This document shows positions 39,601 to 52,331 of a stretch of DNA of 64,000 bases, one piece after another (within the stretch, counting starts at the first letter, position 1; each line of letters starts with the position of its first letter). The stretch comes from Micromussa lordhowensis (taxonomy: Eukaryota; Cnidaria; Anthozoa; Scleractinia; Lobophylliidae): positions 640,603 through 704,602 of the forward strand of contig OZ026607.1 of NCBI GenBank assembly GCA_964020085.1, read 5' to 3'. The position numbers and the translations under genes were made by a program. Under the pieces are notes generated by a model. The model had not been told where the DNA came from and ran no database searches. It saw only the letters and a list, made by a program, of their open reading frames with translations.

Positions 39601-42600
39601 GTCTTGAATTTAATGGATTTCATTTGCCAAGTGTATTACTTTAATGCCAGCACTAGATAAGATTTTCCCTGATATTCCCAGTGATGATGTATACTTACAA
39701 TGTCTTGAATAATCAGTTTAAAAAGCGAAATAGATAATCTTTTTAGTTCGTTTCTGCTTTAGCCAAAAACAACAGATAACAATATTTCCGGGCAGGAATC
39801 TTAGACAAATCGCTAGCTCGAAATCTTATATTTGCAAAATCGTTTTTTTTTTCTGTTCAAGAAATATTGAAATCCTGGAAAAATCATGTACGATGAAAAT
39901 TATGAGAAAATAAAACAAGGTATTGCTACTCAAGCAAAGTGAAAATAAGTAATTTTTAGGATTGTGTTTGTTCTCAGTAAGATGTGTTTCGTATTTCCCT
40001 TGCTATTAGAACTGCCTGCCCTACTGGCAGACAGAATTGCAAAGTCCTCTTGTCTTGCGAAAACTAATTTCCGAACACAATTAACATAGTTTAAACATTT
40101 TAATCTGCGTCATAAGCCCAATTTATTGAAAATAAGATGTAGCCTTACAACGGATGAACCAAGATATTAAATGACAGCGTAAAATTACATTTTCTGGACT
40201 CCGCAATATACAAGGGAAAATCAAATGTCTTAGGAAAATATCCTGTTACAAAAGGTGTGTATTTATTGTTCTTTTTGGCCAATTCAGTACATGGAAGAAA
40301 AGTATACAGTTGTATACAAAAGAAGACCAAATTATACAGCAAAAAATGAAGATGTAAAATCTTTTAGATTAATATAAAATAAAAAAAAGCTTTTGACTGA
40401 TGAAAATTATCTATTATAAAATAAAAATATAGATTTCAGAACTGTAAAAAATGTCAGTTTCCCCTTTCCCTTAAAAACGGGATACTAAAGAGGGCCCGTT
40501 TACTGGCAGTGTCTTTATACAAGCCAAGATAAGGTACTTAGAGAACAGTTTAAAATTGCCACGTCTCTTCAGAAACTTATTCTCAAAAAACGATTGCTTA
40601 ATAGCTCGTAGGAAGGATGTGTATGGATATGTAAAATGATCCTCTGCTTCCCTCCGCCTTTCAATGTAGTTCGCCCATTGTTCCACGGAGGAAGACCTTA
40701 AAAGCTTTTCCTTTGTTGTGGCAGATAAACATTTCGGCTTATCTGTTTAAACTTAAACGAATTCGAGGAAAGTTAGTAAAAAGGAGACTTTCGATCCCTA
40801 CTACTTTGTTTTGACTTTAAACTGTCTTTTCTTCATTGTAATTTGACCACAACTCTATCTATATGCGGGAACTCGCTACAAAAAAAAAGACTCGACCCAA
40901 GACCGCAGCTGTGACAATAGGTCAATCTCCAGGCACTTAACTAATTTGGTAGTCAGCGCAAAAAAATGAGTTTTCAATTTCCTGCTTGCTAGAGCAAGCC
41001 AAAACTTACTAACAGAGTTCCCACGTTCAAGAAAGACAAGAGAGAAAGTTAAGCTAACTTAAGCCGCACCATTATAGTTAAAAGTTTTCCTTTTGTATTT
41101 CACGTGTTTGCCGCTTTGTTTTGCAAAATTGTCTTTACAACGCTAATCCTTTCGTTGTAAAGAAAGAGTTGAAGCAATGAAATTGTAATAAACCACAATT
41201 TATCTTACAGCCGTTGGTTGTTCTTTGTCTCTTTATTGTTATTACATTCCTTTCTTTGTATTAATATCAGTTAAAACGCTATTTCTTCGAAGAAAAGTGG
41301 ACCGATTTTCAACCATGCACTACAGCAAAGTTTCTAGCAATATACAACCATCATTCAGTGAGGCCTACACTGCTTCACCGTCCCTCAAACCAAGAACTGT
41401 TCGATTTCTCTTGTCATATAGAGGTGTGAGGTCGGTTTTAATTACAAAATTGTCCTATTATGCCTTTTCAAAAGCCTTTGAATCGGAGCCTAATATTCGC
41501 GGTGATGTTCTGATTATTGGTAAATTCGCTACACAATGGGCGCTTTCTGTCAATTAATTTGCAGTTGAGTCTTTGTCGGTACAAACAGAAAACGTGATCA
41601 AATAAAACAACTGAGATCTCACCACGATGTAGCAATCTTAAAGCAAATGGTTTGTTTTACATTTCTGCTTGAAATGAAAAGGAAATACCGATCAAAATAA
41701 TGATTCTCTCGTTTAAATGATAATGAATCGTGGCTGCTCATCGTTGGGATGAAACACTGGGAGTTTCGTACAAGTGATGTTTGATATATTACTTACCTAA
41801 AAACACTTGAAATTGTATAAAAGCAAATTTCGCTGCGATTATGAACAGGGATGTTTTTTTTTTCTTTAAAACAGTCGAAATTTGTGCAAAAACTTAATAA
41901 TTTCCGACACGAAAATACAATAGAGACAATGAAGGGATCAGTTACGGAAGAATCTTCCACTGCCATGGACATGCAACTCTTTTATCTTTGATTAAATTTC
42001 TTCTAGTAAGGTACTCAACACAAAAAACGGCGCTGTAGTACCTTTCTGAGCTAACATTTAATTTCACGCCACCATTACAAATCTTATCCACAGCGTGGAA
42101 CAAATTCTATTTTTTCTTAATAAACACATTAATGCTTGTGTGACACATGTTGTCAACTCTTTATCAAAAAGTCCGTTGAATTTATGAACAGTTCTTTCAC
42201 GCATGATTCTTTATTTATTAGGGAGGTACATTTTTGCATAATCACAGGCTTCGAGGAGGGCTTTCCTAACTTCCGCAGATTGACATATTAGCATGGCAAT
42301 GTTTTTGCGTGCAGGAGAAGACATTTCTGCTCTAAATTTCAAAACGCACGCGGAGAAACGCCAAAAAAAAATATTTGGGAGCGGTTTGTTGGGAAGCAAA
42401 CATATAGCATGTATTACCCCTCAAAAGAGGATTTTGCTGTACATAGACATATCGTACACAAACACAGCACAAAAATATTTGTTCTCGAATATTAGTTGTT
42501 GAAATTGTGATTTGCAAACGTTAACTTTTCAAGCGCTTTCAACTGATACCCCTCACATTGATATTTTCCAAATGAATAGAGGTGTGCTGTTTTAGCTTGG

Positions 42601-45600
42601 TAGCATTACTTCAGTTTTTCATGAAGTGGGAGGCTGCGAAAAGCCCTTTGTTTTAGCCGTTTGTTTGTTTAGAAGTAAATTGATTTTTTTGCGTGGGAAA
42701 AAGTGACAGCTAAACTGTCGCTTCTCGGGATTAGAAATGACCCGATGTTCGTCATAGGCAAACCTCATCGATTTTTGCATAAAAGTAATTCGTCGCAATT
42801 AAAAGTAGACTGCGACCTTCGTTTACACACCTTCCCAGATCAATCGAGGCGTTTGTTCAGGGGTTGACACTCATTCAAATCCTTTGTCTTACGGCATGTT
42901 ATTAGTCAAAGAAATAATGTTTATCGTCAATTCTTTCCATTTTTTAAAATAAAAGACATTTCTCGCTTCGTTTTTAATACCGATTGTATTCCATGGCGTC
43001 TAATTGAATAGCAAAAACAATTTTCACTTTAGCGTACTCCCTCTAAAACAAAGCCATCATCACCGTCGTTTGAATTTTATGTAGGCGTTTCAAAAAACTT
43101 GACAGCCAATGTTGCCAGTGTACTTTAATAAATGTGAAGCAAAATTCCAAACTGGAGACTCGGTTGATAGGGTAGCCGTGAATTTTAATTATCTTTCTTG
43201 CTTAAGCCCTGAGTAGGTCTGCAAAGTCCGCCATTTTGTAACCTGGATCGTGCAATAGTTTATTGTAATTGTTTGATTTCGCTCGATGTACCAAAAAGAC
43301 GAATTCAAACAAGGTAGAAAAATAAACTTATAAATTTTGAATTCTGTTGACTTAGAACTGGGGCGGTTTGGTTTGCTGTTAGTGAGTTAAATATTTTGTA
43401 GACTTCGAGGCTTAGCGAAGTGAAAACATTTCACTGAATAATGAATTTGTTTTAGAAGAGAAAACAACTCGTGAATAGGAACTTTACGTTAGCCACCGAT
43501 CGTAAGCAGTTAGGCAATGTCATGCCTTTCCCTCGAGGACTTCACTCTGCTTGTAGAACCTAGTATAAAAATAGAAACAACTGTCCTTTATTGCTGTAGA
43601 GGAAACATTAATCAAGTTTCTTGCGTGAAAGCTATTCTTTGTGTCTCCCCTCTTCACCAGAAGTGAAAAGCATATATAACCTGGGAGTCAGTTTTCATGA
43701 TTTTGACGGCAGCCGGCAATACCAAACAACTCACTCACAAACTACACAACAACAAACTGCTGCTCTAACTCTGCCGCTGCCTACTAAAGTTGTGAACTAT
43801 TCCAAAAGTTGGAACATGTAGCTACGATTGTCCAAAACATTTACTCAGTGAAAACAGAAGTAAACGCAAACGAGTTCTATGTTCTTAAGCGTAATACGGC
43901 TAATGTGGATGAACATCTCAGAGAAAGAAATTTCGAATATAACTGGGCAGTAAAGTTCTTCGCCGCATTATTTTAATATTTTCCCACTTGTTTGGAAGCA
44001 CGATCTTGGGTTACGAAAGCGAAAAAAAAAATTGTTTTGATAGTCAAGCGGCAAAAACATCTAGCGTAATAACTGAAGCACATGATTTTATCAATGAGAA
44101 ATTCCGAGGTTTCTTTCGAATGAACTCGGTCCATTCGTGTTTAGCGCGAGAGCATCGTGACCACGAGAAAATCGGGCGTTCTAATTTAACAAGTAACCAG
44201 TAGAGTATTCATAAAGTGATAGAATGACCAACGTTTGAGTGGAATTACAAATATTGGGCTATGGAAGACTCCTAGGACAAACACTCTCCGAAAATATTGT
44301 CCTTCGAGCAAACTTGAAGTCAGGTCAGACATCAGTGGGTATAAAACCTCTAGCAACTGCAGGTTTATTTACTACAGAAATTAAGAACATTTGCTGTCTT
44401 TTCCTGAATTCCATTTTTTGTGGTTGCTTTCCGCGAGCGAAAAGTGCTGGTAAAAATGGTATTGATGTCGTGAATGTCAATAAGTGTGAAGTAATCATAA
44501 TGATCCACAGAATCTGGAACAACATGCGAGAAGACCCTTGACTAACTTCACCGCTCTTTTTAGACTGGCAGCTGAGTTCGAAAGGAAACCATGCTGTATC
44601 CCAAAGACATTTGACGCGACTAGACAACCGACATGTTATCGTCGCCGTAGCACAGCATGCATAGCAGGCTGTTCATGAAATATCCATGGTGTCTACTCCA
44701 TGCCAATATTTTAGTTCACAGTTGGTTTAGTAGTGAACGTAAAGATCACAAGGTAGATATCTCAATCGTGCTTCAGTTCGTAGGCAGTTTGCCATTTGGC
44801 GTTCTGTTTCCTTTTTTTAGTATCGCTTATTTTCAAGATTCTTCTTTACCCTAAGCATCGCTTTGCAAATTACATCAAGAAGCAGCTTAAAATGCTTTAA
44901 TTTTTTTCATTGTCGATTTATTTGGCCATAAGATTGTTATTTATTCATTTCAAAGTCTGAGTGCAATAGAAGCAGTTTCAGTTCTTTGTTTGCTTCAATT
45001 TCTCTCCTGCTCTCGTCAATTTATGTGCACTCCTTTCCTTATTTTTGTTGCCTTTTTTGATAATATTATAATTATTCCAGTGCATCTGCGAGTGTATTCA
45101 GCTTCACAATATGATAAAATAACTCTTTATTCAAGGGCAAAAGTCTCCCTTTCTGCTTGCGTATGTCATGAATAGACTTACGTGGATTGATCATGCTTCG
45201 AATGACAGCTCGTCACCGGCTTTTTTGTGAAACAGACATTTTCAACAATGGAAGATCTTGCAAACTTTCTGTTCTAATGGAACAAACAAGCTTTGTGAAA
45301 TGTTTGCAGAAAGCTCCGCCGCACAGCTGACAAATGAACAAGGAAATTGTCAGTGTTAAAATCATATGTTACTTCAATGATGTCACAAGACATCTCACAA
45401 CCGGAAAAAAAAATTATACGAACAAAAATACATTTAAAAAAAAGCGAGGAAAAAATTGATCGAAGTGGTTCGTATATCTTTCCTGTGGTACCGTACAACT
45501 AAATTGAAATGGTGTTTTGGACTCATATCCAAGCAACACATGAATCCAATTGTGAAGGAAAATTGAAATAAATGACTGCTTCTTTTGTTTCATTGGTGAC

Positions 45601-46762
45601 AACGCAAATAATTTTTTTAGTGAATCTCCGCTCCCATGAATAGCAGAGTCTCACTCAAATACTAGCACCCTTCAATGACACAAAGATTATGATAAAAACC
45701 GAACATTTGGGCAAAGTTGATTGTGTTGCCCGGTATAGCCAGCTTGATTTGTCTTGTTAAGAATGATTCCGCAAAGAAAATGAGAATAGGAGATGAGAAT
45801 TTAAAAACCCATTTCTTATGAAAATGATATAGTATTATTTTGAAGGACGTTGTCATATTAAAGCAGTTGGCTTGTTTCTTTAATTGCTTTTTTTTTGTTG
45901 GTTTTTCCCTAGAGTGAACGGCAAGAATTGTACCGTCGATGTTCTGTTTACTTTATTTTAATGTTGCTATCATTGGAAGGTAGCATAAATAGACGAGAGC
46001 ACCACTAAAATTGCTTTGTTGAAACCGCGAGCTATAGATTTGTAGATATTAATATCATTTCACGACTTTCGAAATGTTGTTTGGGCAGAAAAAATAAGTC
46101 CTCACGTTTAATATAAAGTAGAATTAATTTCTGAATTGGAACTTTATACAACTTTGTATCCGTCTTTTAGTCGCCAACACTGACATAACTCGTCTGAAGT
46201 ACTCAAATATCCATTTCATTCAATTCCATTAAGTTTTGTAATATTTCTTCAGTCAAGGAAAATATCGCATTGAGAGTGAAACTGATTTGAAAAGCCTTCG
46301 TCAAATAAGAAAGTGTGCATGAGTAAAACGCCTTAGACGAGTCCCGCACTGTAAGTACATGTTGTAATGTGAACTACTAACCGTGCTATAATGGTACGCA
46401 CACCCCTCTCCATAGAGAAATGATGGATGCTAGTAAGGGTCGTTACTATATAATAACAATAAATTATAAATCAATTCTTAATTTATCCACGCTATGCTAA
46501 CAAACGACACCCAATATTTTCGATACAAAGTACTATTTAAAACTGATACAAAATTTAATACGCCCCTCTGGCGCTCAATCGATTGTTTTAGTATAACTAA
46601 ACGAATTTCGCGCAAGTAAGGATCTAAAATAACGATTACTAAGTATTATAATACAGAAAGGACCCTGTGCGCGCTCTGATTGGTCAAAAAACTATGTTTT
46701 ATCAGAGTATAAAGCATAGAAAAGCGTGTTTTATTGTTTTGCACGTAAAATCTATATCATAA
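30634..46762. other. gene-free stretch downstream of FoxA
   Basis: About 16 kb with no recognisable gene on either strand. The frames present (80 codons at 35819-36061, 110 codons at 41225-41557, and others) lack known motifs, splice partners or a coding-like base pattern. No large repeat was noticed. It probably belongs to the FoxA regulatory domain, but that is inference from position only. Confidence 0.5.
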
Positions 46763-46945
46763 AACAAATGAAGAAGCCTAAGCCGTGTATTACACTGTGA
46801 TAAAACATTCCGGACATGTGAGAACACTAAAGAAATGTAAAAAAAACTCGCCTGCGGCTCGCGTTTTCTACATTTCCCTCGTGTTCACAAATGCCCGTCG
46901 TGTTTTATCACAGTGTAATACACTGCTCAGGCTTCTCTATTTGTT
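46763..46945. mobile_element. palindromic MITE, ~183 bp hairpin
   Basis: Almost the whole element is one imperfect palindrome: AACAAAT at 46763 pairs with ATTTGTT ending at 46945, and the inner segment TGTATTACACTGTGATAAAA pairs perfectly with its partner near 46901-46923. The centre lies near 46854 in a GC-rich CGCCTGCGGCTCGCG loop. The sequence just left (46668-46740), with GCGCGCTCTGATTGGTCAAA, looks like part of the same repeat family, so the true element may be longer. No coding capacity. Confidence 0.75.
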
Positions 46946-47744
46946 AAATAAAGCCGATGGCTACCATCTTACTTTACCAGATTATATTCAGTTAAAACAA
47001 TGACGTTTAGGTGAAAGAGAAATAAAGGAGTGTTTTGGTTTCGACATGGGACAGAAAAAAAGGTAGTCTATATAGGCACGTTTGCTTAGCATCTTCATTA
47101 ATTTATTTTTAATTTTAATAAAAAAAACTTATTCAATACAATTTAATGGCAGAATTGTACAGTGACTAGAGCAAAAAAAGAAAGAAAAACTGAGTGCATG
47201 GACCAATGACATGCTGGGTAGTGTTTTCTTGCAGCATATCTCCACTCACTGCCTTTGTGACCACAATGTGTTTTTTCCTTTCTTTTATTTGAAAGAGCTC
47301 ACTGTCCGGACCCTTACACTGAAAAATCAACATCCGATGAAGAAATTTCTAGTCGAAGAAACAAAAGGGATTTTGAGCTCACATCACCTTATCTACAACC
47401 TACGAATAGCAAACACGAAAATATTGCAAAACTATAAGAAAAACGGCTAAGCAATGTACCCTAAGTACATCAACATCATCATCACCAGTCCTTGTCGCAT
47501 CAACTACACTTGCAATCTCTGGCGCCAAAGCTGAGCAAAAAGAACCTTACGTGATTAAAATCTAAGATACTTCAAAAAGAAAAAAAAACCGACAGACCTA
47601 ATATTTTTTCATCAGCACTGTAAGTTATGTAACTCGGTCCGTCCCGAAAATGAATGCAAACTAAACCATTTTAAAATCCTACTGGTAACTCGACTCCCCC
47701 ATTTTTTCTCAGTGTTTTTCTTTCTTTTTCTATAAGAAGCCTTA
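46946..47744. other. intergenic, no gene seen
   Basis: AT-rich DNA between the palindromic element and the Penelope-like remnant, with short A- and T-runs only. Confidence 0.5.
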
Positions 47745-49640
47745 TTGTCATTAACACAGTTATCAATGCAAGAGAATCCAGTGTGTCATGGTAATACGAT
47801 GCTCCAAGACCGGAAGACTTACCAGTCAATTACGGACAAACGGGGGAACCACACTACAAGAACTGCATCAGATCTACAGAGGAAGCTGCAAGATCTTAAG
47901 TCACGCAACAGTTCCGAGGAGGAGCACAAGAAACTTCAAGTTTCCGATCCAAACTCTGCATTTTTTTATGAATTTCATAAGGTGGAGCCTTATAACGACC
48001 AGATAACGACCATTTCATAAACTCAGCGGAGGAGTTGAATCGCGTCTCCCTCAGACCAAGAAACAGTTGCATTAGCGCACCTACATACCAGGTATCCACT
48101 AGTCCTTGGCGAAGATACTCAGAACCTTGCAAGCGGATGACCAGTACACCGTGAGGAACTCAGCTGAGGTTGCAGAGTTCTTGCTTAGCCAACGGGTCAC
48201 TGGCGATGAGGAACTCATATCCTTTGATGTCGTTTTACTTGTCACTTCCATCCCTGTGAAGTTGGTAAGTGACGTTGTAGAAACGAAGCTCCGACAGTCC
48301 GATGGATAGAAAGAAACAATTGCCGTCAGTGAGTCGCAGGTTATAGACTTGCTGGAATTCAGACTGGGAAATAGCTTTTTCACTTATCAGGGATACACTT
48401 GCCAGCAAGTATTTTGGTCACCAGTCAGCGCAGTGGTCGCAGATCGTGTCATGGCCAACATAGTGGAACGGGCCTCGTCTACCTTTCCAGTTTCTCCTCG
48501 CTGGTGGCGGAGGTATGTGGACGACTCCAACGTATGTTTGAAGAGAACAGACGCAGACCTTATCTACCAGCATGAGCTCTATTGACGGTAATATCCAATT
48601 CACAAGAGAGCATGCAAACCAGACGGATAAGGGTCAGAGTGTTACCTGTTTTGGACTCACGAATAACCGTGCTGTGCGATGGTTCCGTAAAGACTGATGC
48701 TCTGTGGTAGTGACCAACTCGAAAGCTTAAGCTACTTCGGTCACTGCACACATTCTGCTTTTTACTACTTGTGTAATTTAGTTTGCTTATTCTTCTAATG
48801 TACTTTAATGACGTAATACTGTTGTAAATAGTGCAAAGCAATAATAAACTGCAAACACAGAAAACCAACCCAAACCAACAAATATCTTGATTTTGCGTCC
48901 CACAATCCAGCGCAACACAAGGAAGCTGAGCCAACCTCCTCCCTTCTCACGCCTTACTAACAACGGAAGAGCGGAAACGCGTTTAAACCATGTAAAAGCG
49001 AATGTTTACCCCGGTAGTCTGCTGAGGAAATATCTTAACAGCAAGACCAAACCCAGACAGCCGCAGGAGAGGCCACGGGGGTTTGCCATCCTTCTTTACG
49101 TAAAGGGTGCGTCTGATCGCGTGGGCTGGGTTCTCCGGAAATTTCACGGCCAGCCTTTAGGCCAGTACAAACATTGAGTCACATATTTCTGAAGCCCAAA
49201 AATCGACCAACGATCAACCGAGTACAAGGGATCGTCTACAAAGTGAGAAGCCATGACTGTACTTTCGCCTTCGTCGGCAAAAGCAAGCGCTCGTGGAGCT
49301 CGCGCGAGGCCGGTATGATTCAGGCCGCGCGAGCAACAGCGAATCATCAATTAAACAGCACGCTTAGTCCACTGACGGACCACAACATCCACCCAAGAGA
49401 CCCCCATATCATCCAATGCTGTCTTACAGACTGGAGTCGTGGCAATCAACTTTGGACAGCGCCGCCCTCAACGAAAGGAAACCGTTCCCCCGCGATTTAA
49501 AAAAATCAATAAACCGACAGCACACGGGCTTGTGGCGCGAGTAGTAACTAACCTTAACATTGCAACTCTGATGAAGGTGGACAGAAGCCACCGAAAATTC
49601 AGAACAGAAAACAACAGATAATTAACCTTACTTCTTTAGC
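47745..49640 (+). mobile_element. Penelope-like retroelement, decayed (RT plus GIY-YIG region)
   Basis: Broken frames follow each other in the order expected of a Penelope-like element. 47745-48020 resembles the N-terminal part of the RT polyprotein (RTASDLQRKLQDLK). 48106-48309 carries RT motif A (FDVV at 48223-48234). 48349-48585 carries SPVSAVVADRVM and the catalytic YVDD box (48514-48525). After a gap, RKPTQTNKYLDFASHNPAQH (48859 on) is the RT-endonuclease linker. 48887-49500 holds the cysteine/GIY-YIG-type region (GIVYKVRSHDC, then FVGKSKRSW). Stops and frameshifts separate these parts, so the copy is dead. About 150 bases near 48700-48858 interrupt the linker and match no expected part; they may be a secondary insertion. 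No host gene is affected. Confidence 0.85.
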
Positions 49641-51424
49641 TCTTCTTTAACCGAGTACAGAAGTGGGCCTAGGAGCCTGGATCGAGTGTTGACGCTTTGT
49701 GCTCGAACAGTTATCATTGTTTGTGGACATACGAAGGCAAGATATAAAATAAGTCCACATTCCAAATTTCTTAACGCCTATTATAACATACTATGTAAGA
49801 ATATATGCTTTTTCAACGAGGAATCGAACTATTTAAAGTTAGGTTAACTAGTCAAAACAAGTTTTAACTTACCAGTTATCACCCAATTTATTCCACAGTC
49901 ACTTCTCGTTTCAACTAGCTCCCTGTCATCAAAGAAAAGCACTCCGTGACCCAAATTGAATGTGCAAAATTATCAGTTTTCTAATTAACTATTGTGCTGT
50001 GACTGCGACCAAGCAAAACACTTTACCATTATCAACTTCAAGTTTATTTGGAAGCTTGACTCAAAATGTCAACGTTTGAATCGAACCGACCATTCACAAA
50101 TCATATCAGGTCCGTGAATGGGTCATCTCATTTTGTCTAAAGAACGAAATATGTGCTCTTAGTTTATAAACTTTGACAACAACGAGAAAAAATTACAAAA
50201 TAATTCATTACTGAGAAATACTTTGTTAATGCGCACAACCAGCCCATTCTGAGTAAATGTTACCTCTTTTGTATTAACAGATGATATTGTAAATTAAGTT
50301 AAATTTTTCTCACTTTCAATTTTCGTAATAAAGCTTGTATTGTAGCTGCAGGTATAGTCAGCTAGCCCGCCTAAGAAGGGTGTCGGGGGGGGGGGGGTGG
50401 GGGCAAACCACCCTCACTTTCTGGTGATTTTCTGTGCATCACGACAGCGCCTAACATCCGACATTTCTTAATTCTAACCAATACAGAATGGGCATCCTTT
50501 GACTCATTGCTTAATCAACGCCCTTTTTCTTAACAGCATACACCATTGAGTGTTTGCATGTCAACTGGTTTCCTTGAAGATTCACGAGTTTTCACTGCTT
50601 GATGAGCTTTACGTTATTAAGACAGGGCCTCTGCTACTAGTTTTGAGATTTTAAATCCTTAAATACATTAAAAATTGAGTCCCATTTCACATTGTTAACC
50701 TGAGCGTACTTTGGTTATTTACTTCACGGTGTTATTATAAGACTATAGGGTAAAAACCAAAAATGGCTCAAATCTTGAAATCCTTATAATTACCCACACA
50801 TTGAAGGATTTCAATGCCATCTCCTAATCACCGCACAATCTCTCATATTTCAGCTCCTATTCTAAATACAAACTCATATTAAATTCTGAACTTCGGATAA
50901 CGCATTTCTATCTTTCTGATTTAGATTTCCGACGGTCTATACAGTAATTAAGTGCGGCAATTTTAAATGTACAATAAAAGCGGTGGAATGAAGAAAAGCA
51001 GCAAAGTATTCACGGACGATCCAAAAACCAACACTGAATATGGCTCTCAGCTAGTGGAAAACAAATTGTTTTGGCGTAAAATTAATCTCATCACTCCAGT
51101 AAAGTTTGAGTAAAGTTTGTTACCTTCCATTTGGGTCTTGAAGTTTTCTTGTAGAGAATTTGATCGACTCTAAACAACACGATGTGGATTCTTGATTACG
51201 AGGGTCGCGTAAACAAGTAAACTCCTGCTTCATTTGACTTAAAAAAGGCGTAAAATTTTCAGCAACGCCACTTCTTCGGGTTTTCCCGTTAACGCTTCCT
51301 CGTTTGCCACATTTTTCCAGAATGAAGACAACTTTCAGGTGATTATGCGAAGAAAAGAAAATTCTGTCTCGCGCACTTTCCTGACATGCCTCGCTCAACT
51401 CTGACATGTCGCGCGCACGACAGA
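49641..51424. other. intergenic, no gene seen
   Basis: AT-rich DNA without a supported gene. A minus-strand frame of 109 codons (51120-51449) overlaps the CpG-rich region before the next ORF and shows no domain. A G-rich run is listed separately. Confidence 0.5.
50385..50403 (+). repeat. G-rich tract (G13 T G5)
   Basis: Nineteen bases that are all G except one T at 50398. It could form a G-quadruplex. No gene is close. Confidence 0.95.
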
Positions 51425-51434
51425 TTTTCCCGCC
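51425..51434 (+). promoter_or_regulatory. E2F-like site before an orphan ORF
   Basis: TTTTCCCGCC matches the E2F consensus and lies in a short CpG-rich patch (TGTCGCGCGCACGAC at about 51407-51421), 36 bases upstream of an ATG. Such a patch stands out from the AT-rich surroundings, so a small promoter is plausible. Confidence 0.3.
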
Positions 51435-51469
51435 TTTCCATACCATCACTTCGTTTAGATCTCACAGAA

Positions 51470-51784
51470 ATGTCCACATTATCCAGTCTCTTGAAGAATT
51501 TAATATTAAGAAACAGTTATTCCATTAGCCCTTGTTGGATGCATGAAAACAATTGCAAATTAAAGTCAAGTGAAGCAAGAAAATTGCTATGTGCTTTACT
51601 TGTACATCAACTCATCAGGAACACCCAACGGATCGTTTCGGTAAATTATCTGTTCGGAAGGATCTGGGAGACCTTTTTAATCCCCTCCGATTTTCTAAGA
51701 GAATTGCCACCTCGAACTTTCGTGCTACGGGAAATTGAATGCCTTTTTGGAATTGATAGAAATGTTGTTTTGGGTACCAAATAA
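51470..51784 (+). CDS. possible small single-exon gene, unknown function (104 aa)
   Basis: An open frame starting at ATG 51470 encodes 104 residues and stays open upstream to at least 51386; the 51470 ATG is preferred because the upstream part is CpG-rich and promoter-like. The protein is Leu-rich and probably helical (EARKLLCALLVHQLIRN, then LREIECLFGIDRNVVLG), with no signal peptide or membrane segment that I can see. I recognise no family. The stop TAA is part of an AATAAA hexamer (51781-51786), too close to the coding end to be trusted as its poly(A) signal. It may be a lineage-specific gene, the first exon of a larger gene, a relic, or chance. Confidence 0.3.
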   Translation: MSTLSSLLKNLILRNSYSISPCWMHENNCKLKSSEARKLLCALLVHQLIRNTQRIVSVNYLFGRIWETFLIPSDFLRELPPRTFVLREIECLFGIDRNVVLGTK

Positions 51785-52331
51785 AGGTCAGCTATGATTT
51801 AAGGAAAGGCAATAACTAAAGATAGAGTTTGGGGGAAATACACCAAGAAGTCCTAATAAATTCGACAAGACTCACGTTTCCCTAGATGACCCAACGGATA
51901 AATGTTTATAGCACAACCTATAAAGGGTCCCTAAAATTATCCTAGAGAGTTTCAAAGCACTTCAGTCAGCCAAAACTGAACAGCATTTGAAAGTAGTTGA
52001 GGAAAAAAATTGTCACCAAACAAAAGGTTTAATGAGCAGCACAATGCCTATGCACGTGCGTTATAATTCTTTGCACCTTTCGTCACCGTGCTCTGCAAAG
52101 AAACAACTTAAAAAGAACAAGTGTATTTTGAAGAATGTGTACAGTCGAACCTCCACTGACGGCCACCTCCCTACAACGGCTACTTTTTTTCGTCCATACA
52201 CTTACACAAAACCCCATGACATACTGTAAAAGGTTAGAACACTTACATGTAATGCCCTTGACCCCTATCTCATGTCGTTGGTTTCTGTTTTATTGATATA
52301 TTTTGATTGTGTTAGAAATTGGAGAAGTTTG
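51785..52331. other. intergenic, no gene seen
   Basis: AT-rich DNA between the orphan ORF and the large foldback element. An 80-codon frame at 51987-52229 has no recognisable feature. Confidence 0.5.

Noticed and set aside
41225..41557. 110-codon ORF
   Set aside because: Begins at a non-ATG codon and has no recognisable domain; composition matches intergenic DNA.
44239..44627. Two overlapping 100-codon ORFs on opposite strands
   Set aside because: Mutual shadows without domains or splice sites.
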